This document shows, in pieces, positions 17,776-25,274 of a stretch of DNA of 50,396 bases. The notes below the pieces were generated by a model, which was given only the letters and a program-made list of their open reading frames with translations, ran no database searches and was not told the origin of the DNA. The position numbers and the translations under genes are program-made. The stretch is taken from positions 1 through 50,396 of the forward strand of contig JAIKVP010000127.1 of the NCBI GenBank assembly GCA_024685635.1. The letters run 5' to 3'. The stretch comes from Lachnospiraceae bacterium (GTDB taxonomy: Bacteria; Bacillota; Clostridia; Lachnospirales; Lachnospiraceae). Within the stretch, counting starts at the first letter, position 1. Each line of letters begins with the position of its first letter.

Positions 17776-18708
17776 CTACCAATTATTGCCTTTTTCGCTA
17801 ATACTATTCTTTGAGCCAAGCTTAAAAATGCGAGTCATATTAGAACAGTTACTAGCCTTATTGTTAGTAATCTTAGCCTGATAATTATATGTGCAAATGC
17901 AGTATTTTGAGATATTCTTAAAGCTATTATTCTTAATTACAATGTTAGAATAGATGTCTTTATCACAGCCGTGATTAGTTCCTAATCCGTAGACATAACC
18001 ATTAAATACACAGTTAGATATAACAACATCCTTAGTCTTAGTACCATCCGTCTTGCCCATGAGATCTGAGTGCGCAACACCGCTCACGGCTGATTCAATC
18101 TGTAAAGCCTCGCTCACATTGTGATTGCCTAAGAATTTGCACTTGTTAATTGTTACATTCTTAGCTGCTCCAAACTCGATAGAGTGCGCATCATCAGTAG
18201 TTTTAGGCTTAAACTTAAATGTTGTCTTGTAAAAGCTTATATTCTTAACATGAGAAAATGTTACTAGTGAGCTCACTATTCCTGCCTTGCTTCCGCCGTC
18301 TAAGGTTCCACCGATTATCTTGATATTCTTGCCTCTCTTATATTTGCCAAGCTTGTAGCCCTTCTCTCCGCCTTCTCTTCTTGGATAACCAACCTGAAGA
18401 ATCGCTCCAGATCTCTCACAAGGGTTCTTAATAGTAACGCCAGTTAGGTCAAGAGTAGTATTACTATATATGTGATTGCCGTAAAGCATAGTATACTTGC
18501 CCTTTGGAACCTTGATATAATATGGATTCTTGGCTGTAGCATATTCTTTTGCCTCGTCAAGCGCCTCCTGAACCCCACTTTCTGTGCAGCTTGAGGCTGT
18601 TATTACAACATATTTATCATCGATTGCATTTGCCTTATATATAGGCAATGACTGACTTATAAATGCTATTAATAGTACAATCACTATAGATTTCTTAAAT
18701 AATTTCAC
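17776..18708 (-). CDS. Secreted right-handed beta-helix protein
   Basis: 310 residues with a signal peptide (MKLFKKS, then a hydrophobic run ending near KANA at 27). The rest is a parallel beta-helix of the pectate-lyase superfamily. N-terminal GVQEALDEAKEYA and IKVPKGKYTM are the usual entry strand, followed by repeated turns such as NTTLDLTGVTIKN, NIKIIGGTLDGG, NVTINKCKFLGN and DVVISNCVFNGY. This fold occurs in polysaccharide lyases, hydrolases and epimerases. I cannot assign catalytic residues, though the conserved DDAHSIEF and NHNVSEALQIE turns could line a groove. Separate transcription unit with its own promoter overlapping the pheT terminator. Confidence 0.85.
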   Translation of the reverse strand: MKLFKKSIVIVLLIAFISQSLPIYKANAIDDKYVVITASSCTESGVQEALDEAKEYATAKNPYYIKVPKGKYTMLYGNHIYSNTTLDLTGVTIKNPCERSGAILQVGYPRREGGEKGYKLGKYKRGKNIKIIGGTLDGGSKAGIVSSLVTFSHVKNISFYKTTFKFKPKTTDDAHSIEFGAAKNVTINKCKFLGNHNVSEALQIESAVSGVAHSDLMGKTDGTKTKDVVISNCVFNGYVYGLGTNHGCDKDIYSNIVIKNNSFKNISKYCICTYNYQAKITNNKASNCSNMTRIFKLGSKNSISEKGNNW

Positions 18709-18726
18709 ATAACCATTCCTCTCAAT

Positions 18727-18759
18727 AAAAAATAGGTGGAGAAGAAGTCTCCACCTATT
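18727..18759 (-). terminator. Terminator of pheST
   Basis: Perfect 12-bp stem AATAGGTGGAGA (18731-18742) / TCTCCACCTATT (18748-18759), loop of five, then TTTT on the minus strand (18727-18730). It lies between the -10 box and the start codon of the next gene. Confidence 0.88.
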
Positions 18760-18788
18760 ATTTTACACGCTATTATATTACATGTCAA
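18760..18788 (-). promoter_or_regulatory. Promoter of the beta-helix gene
   Basis: Minus strand TTGACA (18783-18788, consensus), 17 bases, TAAAAT (18760-18765). The predicted +1 falls within the pheST terminator stem, so promoter and terminator are interlocked. Confidence 0.75.
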
Positions 18789-18832
18789 AAGCATTAGGCT
18801 GATATCATATAATTCTCAGATTGCTTAAATTA

Positions 18833-21259
18833 TTATGCTCTAAGCTCAACTCCAAGCTTCTTTAAGTCTTCTAGAATCTTATCTACAACCGAACTAACCT
18901 CTGCCTCTTCTAGAGTCTTCTCCTTATTTCTAAACTTCAAAGAATAAGCGACTGACTTATAGCCCTTCTCAATCTGATCTCCCTCGTAAACATCAAAGAG
19001 TTCAACATTTTCAAGAAGCTTGCCGCCTCTCTTCTTAAATATCTCCTCAAGCTGGCCCACTAAAATTTCCTTCTTCATTACCATAGAAAGGTCTCTTGTG
19101 ACAGCAGGATACTTAGCAATTGTCTCATACTTATAGTCAAAGTCAGCTAAATCAGTAAGCTCGTTAATGTGAACTACAGCAACGTATACATCTGTCTTGA
19201 TGTTATAATTATCAGCTGCAGTTGGGTGAAGCTGGCCAATATAAGCGACAACTTTATCATTTACCTTGGCAACTGCTGCTCTGCCTGGATGTAAGAAAGG
19301 ATATTCTTTAGTTGCCTCATAGCTTATATCATCAATTCCAAGCTTGTTAAGATAGCTCTCAACAACTCCCTTGATATCAAAGAAGTCGCAGTCGCCATAC
19401 ATAGCAAGTGTCAATTCCATAAACTCGTCAGGAAGCTCAGTAAGTGGCAATGAATGTGGAATGTAAATGTTACCAAGCTCGTATAATCTAACATTTTTAT
19501 TTCTGTGATTGAAGTTAGTTGACAATGATGTAAGCATTCCGTTAAGTGGAAGTGTTCTCATAATCGAGAAGTCCTCACCTAGTGGATTAGAGATAACTAT
19601 TGCATTTCTCTCCTTAGCTCCCTCCGGAATTAAGAGCTTGTCAAATACCTTAGGGCTCTCAAAGCTATAGCACATTCCACCACTAAATCCATAGCTCTCG
19701 CATACATCTCTTGCTATATTTTCAATTCTGTGCTTAAAACTAATCTTACCGGCAGTTGCCTCTCCGCGTGGAAGTGTTACAGGGATATTGTCATATCCAT
19801 AGAATCTGGCAACCTCCTCAGCTAAGTCAGCCATAATCTTTAAGTCCTGTCTAAATGTAGGAACTACAATTTCATTGGCTGCTTCATCATACTCTAAATC
19901 AAGCTTGTCAAAGGTCTTAAGCATGTCTTCTTTTGACACCTCAATACCTAATAGCTTGTTCATCTTCTCTGGCTCAAATGCTATTCTTACAGGCTTAACT
20001 GGATTAGGATAAACATCAACTACTCCGCCGACTACTTCACCACAGTTAAGCTCTTCAATAAGCTCGCAGGCTCTGTTCATCGCTGCTAATGCATTTTCTG
20101 GGTCAAGGCCTTTTTCAAACTTACCAGAAGCATCGGTACGAAGACCAATTCTCTTAGCAGAAAGTCTGATATTAGTTCCGTCAAATGTTGCCGCCTCAAA
20201 TAATAAGGTCTTAATATTGTCAGTTACCATTGAGTTTTCACCACCCATGATACCACCGATACCAACAGCCTTCTCGCCGTCACAAATCATTACAACATTT
20301 GAATCTAACTCTCTCTCCTGGCCGTCAAGTGTTACAAACTTCTCGCCATCCTTTGCGCGGCGAACGATAATCTCGTTATTTGCAATTGTGTCAAGATCGT
20401 AAGCGTGCATAGGCTGGCCATATTCTTCCATAACATAATTAGTGATATCAACTAAGTTGTTAATAGGGCGGATACCCATAGCACGAAGTCTCTTCTGCAT
20501 CCACTCTGGAGATGGAGCAAGCTTAATATTCTTGACTACTCTTGCTGTATATCTTGGGCAAAGATCTGTATCTTCTACAGTTACTTTGATGTAGTCGTTA
20601 ACATTTTCATTATTACCTGTCTCTTTTACAACTGGTGGATTGAACTTGCAGTCAAATGTAGCTGCAGCTTCTCTTGCCATACCAATCATGCTAAAGCAGT
20701 CAACCCTGTTAGATGTAATCTCAAATTCGACAACTGCATCGTGAAGGCCTAGAGCCTCAACTGCATCATCGCCAGCCTTAAGTCCCATATTCTTAGGGAA
20801 AATGTAGATACCATTTTCAGGGGCAAGAGGATACATATCCTTGCTGCTTCCTAATTCCTCGATACTACACATCATGCCAAAGCTCTCGGTACCTCTAAGC
20901 TTACCCTTCTTAATCTTGATACCATTTTCTGGTGGAACTTCGCCACTGTGGCCGTTTGCAACCTTTCCGCCATCTAAAACTACAGGTACTAAATCGCCTT
21001 CATTTACATTTGGAGCACCTGTTACAATCTGAATATCCTCTGCCTCGCCTACATTTACCTGGCAAATGATAAGCTTGTCTGCGTCAGGATGCTTCTCGAT
21101 TTTGTCAATCTGTCCTACTACTATCTTCTCTAAGTTTTTGTCAAGCTCGACTGCATTTTCTACATGTGAGCCTGATAATGTCATCTTATCCACATATTCC
21201 GTTGTTGTGCAATTAAGATCTGGAACATATGCTTTTATCCATGAAATTGGTGTATTCAT
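18833..21259 (-). CDS. pheT: Phenylalanine-tRNA ligase beta subunit
   Basis: Structural and editing subunit of the alpha2-beta2 PheRS. 808 residues, the long bacterial form. The N-terminal EMAP-like tRNA-binding domain (about 40-150) has KIEKHPDADKLIICQVNVG. The B3/B4 editing region, B5 domain, catalytic-like core and C-terminal FDX-ACB anticodon-binding domain (about 715-808, with KYPAVTRDLSMVM) follow. It starts 32 bases after pheS and ends before a strong terminator. Expression is controlled with pheS by the T-box. Confidence 0.98.
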   Translation of the reverse strand: MNTPISWIKAYVPDLNCTTTEYVDKMTLSGSHVENAVELDKNLEKIVVGQIDKIEKHPDADKLIICQVNVGEAEDIQIVTGAPNVNEGDLVPVVLDGGKVANGHSGEVPPENGIKIKKGKLRGTESFGMMCSIEELGSSKDMYPLAPENGIYIFPKNMGLKAGDDAVEALGLHDAVVEFEITSNRVDCFSMIGMAREAAATFDCKFNPPVVKETGNNENVNDYIKVTVEDTDLCPRYTARVVKNIKLAPSPEWMQKRLRAMGIRPINNLVDITNYVMEEYGQPMHAYDLDTIANNEIIVRRAKDGEKFVTLDGQERELDSNVVMICDGEKAVGIGGIMGGENSMVTDNIKTLLFEAATFDGTNIRLSAKRIGLRTDASGKFEKGLDPENALAAMNRACELIEELNCGEVVGGVVDVYPNPVKPVRIAFEPEKMNKLLGIEVSKEDMLKTFDKLDLEYDEAANEIVVPTFRQDLKIMADLAEEVARFYGYDNIPVTLPRGEATAGKISFKHRIENIARDVCESYGFSGGMCYSFESPKVFDKLLIPEGAKERNAIVISNPLGEDFSIMRTLPLNGMLTSLSTNFNHRNKNVRLYELGNIYIPHSLPLTELPDEFMELTLAMYGDCDFFDIKGVVESYLNKLGIDDISYEATKEYPFLHPGRAAVAKVNDKVVAYIGQLHPTAADNYNIKTDVYVAVVHINELTDLADFDYKYETIAKYPAVTRDLSMVMKKEILVGQLEEIFKKRGGKLLENVELFDVYEGDQIEKGYKSVAYSLKFRNKEKTLEEAEVSSVVDKILEDLKKLGVELRA

Positions 21260-21291
21260 AATGGTCTATCCTTTCTTTAATATATCATTAA

Positions 21292-22311
21292 TTAAAACTG
21301 CTCTAAGAATCGCTCGTCATTTTCATATAACAAACGCATGTCGTCAATCTCGTACTTTAAGAGTGTTACTCTCTCTAAGCCGATGCCAAATGCGAAGCCT
21401 GAATATACCTCAGGGTCAATTCCACAATCCTTAAGCACCTTAGGATGAACCATTCCACAACCTAATATCTCAATCCATCCGCTTCCCTTACACATTCTAC
21501 AGCCCTTGCCGCCACACTTAAAGCAGGTGACATCAGCCTCTGCCGAAGGCTCTGTAAATGGAAAATGATGTGGTCTAAACTTGGTCTTGGTTTCTGGCCC
21601 GAAGAACTCCTTAGCCCACTGATCTATAGTTCCTTTTAGGTCTGCCATAGTAATTCCCTTATCAATTACTAAGCCCTCAACCTGATGGAATGAAGGTGAA
21701 TGTGTTGCATCAACCTCATCTGATCTAAATACTCGGCCTGGGCTTATAATTCTAATTGGCATACGACCTGTCTCCATAACACGTGCCTGTACTGGAGAAG
21801 TCTGCGTACGTAGAAGAATATCCTTTGTGATATAAAATGTATCCTGCTCGTCCTTAGCTGGATGGTTTGCAGGGATATTTAAGAGTTCAAAGTTATACTT
21901 ATCATACTCAACCTCTGGTCCCTCAACTACCTCGTAGCCCATTCCTACGAATACTCTCTCTAAGTCATCTAAGGCAATCTGGTTAGGATGTCTGTGTCCT
22001 GTCTTTAGCTTCTTAGCAGGAAGAGTTACATCAATAACTTCATTTTTCATTTTCTCTTCTCTGATTTTAGCGTTTAACTCTTTCTTCTCACGCTCTAAGA
22101 ATTCCTCGATTGATGCTCTCGCCTCGTTAACCATCTGACCAACCTTTGGTCTGTCCTCAGGGGCAACATCCTTCATTCCCTTAAGAACCTGGGTTAACTC
22201 ACCCTTCTTACCTAGGATACTTGTCTTAATGTCGTTTAAGTCATCTAAGTTTTTAGCCTGCTCGATTTTCTCAAACGCTGCCTTTTTAATGGCTTCCATT
22301 TTTTCTTTCAT
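21292..22311 (-). CDS. pheS: Phenylalanine-tRNA ligase alpha subunit
   Basis: Catalytic subunit that activates phenylalanine and charges tRNA-Phe. 339 residues. The N-terminal coiled coil (1-90) is followed by the class II core with SPSFHQVEGLVIDKG (motif 2 region), CFKCGGKGCRMC and ILGCGMVHPKVL, and motif 3 GFAFGIGLERVTLLKY. The Cys cluster is a feature seen in clostridial PheS. AAAGGAGCG precedes the ATG. The gene lies directly after the T-box terminator. Confidence 0.98.
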   Translation of the reverse strand: MKEKMEAIKKAAFEKIEQAKNLDDLNDIKTSILGKKGELTQVLKGMKDVAPEDRPKVGQMVNEARASIEEFLEREKKELNAKIREEKMKNEVIDVTLPAKKLKTGHRHPNQIALDDLERVFVGMGYEVVEGPEVEYDKYNFELLNIPANHPAKDEQDTFYITKDILLRTQTSPVQARVMETGRMPIRIISPGRVFRSDEVDATHSPSFHQVEGLVIDKGITMADLKGTIDQWAKEFFGPETKTKFRPHHFPFTEPSAEADVTCFKCGGKGCRMCKGSGWIEILGCGMVHPKVLKDCGIDPEVYSGFAFGIGLERVTLLKYEIDDMRLLYENDERFLEQF

Positions 22312-22327
22312 TTCGTACGCTCCTTTT

Positions 22328-22588
22328 TAAAATAAATAAGTCCCTATGTGTAGTTTCATTACACATAGGGACGACTAATCAATATCGCGGTACCACCCTA
22401 ATTCCTAATAATCTTAGGCACTTCATTTCGCTTAACGCGCGGGAAACGTCAGCTCCTACTACTATTTCAAAGCTGCAGCTAGGATGGGAAATTCACATAT
22501 GCACCTGAACCTGTCCAAACTCACAGCCGATGATTTAGACTCTCTTTAGGAAAATGCATAGCTACTTAACATCTTCATCGCCTTTAAC
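22328..22588 (-). ncRNA. T-box riboswitch of pheST (tRNA-Phe sensing)
   Basis: The conserved T-box sequence AGGGTGGTACCGCG is at 22386-22399 on the minus strand. A strong terminator follows, 22340-22352 paired with 22360-22372 (13 bp), then a T-rich TTATTTATTTT. Upstream lies a stem I region with AGAGAG. GAATTTCCC at 22486-22492 contains UUC (22488-22490), a candidate Phe specifier. The mechanism (uncharged tRNA stabilises the antiterminator) is family knowledge. The T-box fits the gene it controls. Confidence 0.95.
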
Positions 22589-22594
22589 TCTGAT

Positions 22595-22622
22595 ATTGTA
22601 ACACATTATTTTTAGTTGTCAA
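22595..22622 (-). promoter_or_regulatory. Promoter of pheST
   Basis: Minus strand TTGACA (22617-22622, consensus), 16 bases, TACAAT (22595-22600) preceded by TGT. It starts the T-box leader about 280 bases before pheS. Confidence 0.85.
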
Positions 22623-22693
22623 TAAAATAGACTTTATTTTTTTTAGTTTTACTGATATACTAACTAAACTGTCTTTAAGGAAAGGAGAAGAAA

Positions 22694-23533
22694 ATGTTAA
22701 AGCTGATCATGTTTATAAAGGAAATGTCAAAACGTGCCACAGACCACCATTTGTCTGCATTTGCAGCACAGGCAGCCTTTTTTACAATGCTATCTTTCTT
22801 TCCTTTTTTGATGTCATTAATCGGATTAGTTCAGTTTTTTCCGGTAAATGCTAATGATGTCACTAATATTATTATGTCATTTATTCCAGATGTTTTCTAT
22901 GAATATGTGGAACCACTTGTATTAGATACTATGGATAACAGTACTGGAGCAATGTTTTCTATTACTATCCTTGTTATGATCTGGGCAGAGGGCAAGGGCA
23001 TTATGTCCATGAAGAATTGCTTTAACGCTGTTGCAGGCCTTCAAAAATATCCAAATTACCTTTGGGCCAGATTGGTTGCATCTGTTTATACATTACTCTT
23101 CTCTATAGTGTTTATTATATTTGTAGTTGTTATTGTGTTTGGTAATAAAATTATTAAGGCACTTATTAAAGAGAGCGAGTTCTGGTCAGATATAGCAGTA
23201 TATTTTGGAACAGTCAGAGTGATATTTATTATAGCGATACTACTTTTATTCTTTCTCTTTTTCTACTGCTTAGTTCCAGACAATAAAATATCAATATCTA
23301 AAGCAATTCCTGGAGCTGCTTTTGCATCCTTTGGATGGATTATTATATCTTTATTGTTCTCTATTTTCGTCGACAATTTTTCTAATTTTACAGTAATGTA
23401 TGGATCGTTAACAGGTATTATTCTTACGCTGTTGTGGCTATATTCATGTATGTATCTCATGTTTTTAGGATGTGAATTTAACCACTATCTTATGGGGACA
23501 AATGTTGATCCACATCCTTATATTCCAAAATAA
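22694..23533 (+). CDS. YihY/virulence factor BrkB-family membrane protein
   Basis: 279 residues with about six membrane segments. It begins with the family signature DHHLSAFAAQAAFFTMLSFFPF, followed by segments around 95-120, 135-160, 180-200, 215-240 and 245-262, and a short tail. The family was once called ribonuclease BN by mistake. Its real function is not established. AAGGAGAAG lies upstream of the ATG. Divergent from pheST. A possible plus-strand promoter TATACT with a poor -35 is near 22630-22660. It ends ten bases before the terminator of the opposing 6S RNA gene, which may also stop its own transcript. Confidence 0.93.
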   Translation: MLKLIMFIKEMSKRATDHHLSAFAAQAAFFTMLSFFPFLMSLIGLVQFFPVNANDVTNIIMSFIPDVFYEYVEPLVLDTMDNSTGAMFSITILVMIWAEGKGIMSMKNCFNAVAGLQKYPNYLWARLVASVYTLLFSIVFIIFVVVIVFGNKIIKALIKESEFWSDIAVYFGTVRVIFIIAILLLFFLFFYCLVPDNKISISKAIPGAAFASFGWIIISLLFSIFVDNFSNFTVMYGSLTGIILTLLWLYSCMYLMFLGCEFNHYLMGTNVDPHPYIPK

Positions 23534-23539
23534 GCATAG

Positions 23540-23770
23540 AAAAAGCAACGCCTAGGCGTTGCTCTTCTTAACGTTACTAGTTATCCCGAGGTGCCGGTTC
23601 CTATCTTTTTGACGCCCTAGCAAAAGGCCAGGTGGACATCCGCATATGCTCCGCTATCTTCCACTCTATGGAGGCTTGATATTGTCACATAGATATAGGA
23701 ATTCCGTTTCACGTAAATGTAGGTTCAAAATGATAAGAGTTGTCGAACACTCCAGGAATCCTTCTTGATA
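23540..23770 (-). ncRNA. ssrS: 6S RNA
   Basis: About 230 bases between a consensus promoter and a strong terminator, without an ORF. The 5' arm on the minus strand reads CCTGGAGTGTTCG (23744-23756) and the 3' arm CCGGCACCTCGGG (23585-23597). They mirror the E. coli 6S arms CTGAGATGTTCG and CGGCATCTCGG and can pair to close the central bubble. 6S RNA mimics an open promoter and sequesters housekeeping RNA polymerase. The terminator stem is 23544-23552 / 23555-23563 followed by T4. I considered SRP RNA and tmRNA, but their conserved motifs are missing. Confidence 0.82.
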
Positions 23771-23775
23771 GTCTT

Positions 23776-23804
23776 ATTATACACTAGTTATATAATAAAT
23801 GCAA
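23776..23804 (-). promoter_or_regulatory. Promoter of the 6S RNA gene
   Basis: Minus strand TTGCAT (23799-23804), 17 bases, TATAAT (23776-23781). The predicted +1 is near 23769. The 180 bases beyond it, up to the plus-strand promoter at 23984, are AT-rich and hold nothing I can name. Confidence 0.82.
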
Positions 23805-23983
23805 GTAAAATTGCAAGAAAATATCAACATTTTTTAGTTAAAAGTCTGACAATTTCTTAACATTGTTTTTCTTAAAAATAACGAATTTTTTCAATCTCTT
23901 CACATTAAGAGCAAAGCCTTATATTTACTGCGTTTAGAATGCTTATTTAATCTAAAATTAAGCTCAAATTATTGTAATATACG

Positions 23984-24012
23984 TTTACTATAAGCTCTAG
24001 TTTTAGTATAAT
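23984..24012 (+). promoter_or_regulatory. Promoter of the coiled-coil membrane protein gene
   Basis: TTTACT (23984-23989), 17 bases, TATAAT (24007-24012), about 42 bases before the ATG at 24061. Confidence 0.7.
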
Positions 24013-24060
24013 TACTTAAGAAATGTAGTCTTTAGTGATAATCTTTAAGGAGGTCAACTT

Positions 24061-25224
24061 ATGTCTTCAACTTATGAATATAACTCATTAAAAGCAGAAT
24101 ACAATTCTTTAGTTGCTGATTTAAGAAGCTTAAAAGAAGAGAGAGACGAAGTTAAATTTAAGCTCGACAACGAACAGTTTCACTTAGATCAGTTACCATT
24201 TAGAAAAAGTTTAACCGACACTCAAGCTAGCAGGGCTTTTTTGCTAACAATCATAAGTTTTAGTGCTACAATTTTATTCATTTTATCTACCCTTATACTT
24301 ATAAGGCAAGCTAAGGCATTAAATGATGCTGGCATGGTTATCGATGAATTTACCGGCATCTGTTTTGGCGCTTCGATAATAGGATTAATTGCAGCTATCA
24401 TATTCACAGTTTATTATTCCATAAAATCGTCCCCTCTCCTAAAGCAATATATTGCTTTTAGAAAAACTCCTGCATCAGAAATTAGCCTTGGCGTAACATT
24501 TTCTGAAGATAAAAAGATAACAGAGGGCAAAATAAGAAGACTTAAATCTGACATAGATGATTTAGATAGATTAATTACTGACAGAGAGTTAGATATTGAT
24601 AAAATCAAAAAACGTATGAATGAATTAGGATATGAAATTCCTATAAATCCCTATGCAACTACTAAAAGCAAGAGTTTTGGATCTGCTGATTATAGAGATA
24701 GTGGCTTTTCCACTAAAGGGGAATATCTTACAAATGAGCAGCTAGATACCAGAATACATGAAGATAATCTAGACCTTGAACGCTTAGGAAGACTAATCGA
24801 AGAAAAAAAGAAAGAGGAATTCAGGCTTGATGACGAAATAAATCAGGTTATTGAAAAATTTATGATCGCCAAGCAAAATATGATTATTTTTGCTGCTATT
24901 ATTATCGCTTCAATTATGCTCTCTCTTGCAACATCATGGATTCCTGGAGTTAAATATATCTTCCCAGTTATAGGTCTAACAACATTTGCGATATTAATCA
25001 TCAAGTATTTGACCAAATACGAGAAAGATTTTGATAATTATTTCGTTGAAAAGGAATTTGATTTCTTTAAGGGATATGCTTTTCAGCATGATTTAGTTCC
25101 AATCAGTCACGCCAAAAAAGAAGTAAGCAGAGAACGCAAAAACTTAGAAAACGATTACCATAAAACAGAGGAAAGACTCGAAAATTGGATAAATGAAAAA
25201 GCCAATAGAGATATTAATAAATAA
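24061..25224 (+). CDS. Unrecognised coiled-coil membrane protein with two TM hairpins
   Basis: 387 residues; I do not recognise a family. There is a coiled coil at 1-45, two membrane segments (about 59-81 and 98-122), a second coiled coil (about 150-200), a short Ser/Gly/Tyr linker (about 200-225), a third charged helix (225-278), two more membrane segments (about 281-300 and 304-322), and a final charged helix to 387. The regular alternation of long charged helices and TM pairs suggests an internally duplicated scaffold with all charged parts on one side of the membrane. Strong AAGGAGG lies nine bases upstream, and it has its own promoter. It is a single gene between 6S RNA and a histidine kinase on the other strand. 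No function assigned. Confidence 0.85.
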   Translation: MSSTYEYNSLKAEYNSLVADLRSLKEERDEVKFKLDNEQFHLDQLPFRKSLTDTQASRAFLLTIISFSATILFILSTLILIRQAKALNDAGMVIDEFTGICFGASIIGLIAAIIFTVYYSIKSSPLLKQYIAFRKTPASEISLGVTFSEDKKITEGKIRRLKSDIDDLDRLITDRELDIDKIKKRMNELGYEIPINPYATTKSKSFGSADYRDSGFSTKGEYLTNEQLDTRIHEDNLDLERLGRLIEEKKKEEFRLDDEINQVIEKFMIAKQNMIIFAAIIIASIMLSLATSWIPGVKYIFPVIGLTTFAILIIKYLTKYEKDFDNYFVEKEFDFFKGYAFQHDLVPISHAKKEVSRERKNLENDYHKTEERLENWINEKANRDINK

Positions 25225-25274
25225 CTTAAACCATATTTTTGTCTTTTCTCAATAAATATTGCAGGCTTAGTGAA

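Noticed and set aside
23263..23460. Minus-strand frame inside the YihY-family gene
   Set aside because: Antisense shadow with no ribosome site.
23540..23770. SRP RNA or tmRNA instead of 6S RNA
   Set aside because: The SRP tetraloop region and the tmRNA tag frame and tRNA-like ends are absent, while both arms match 6S.
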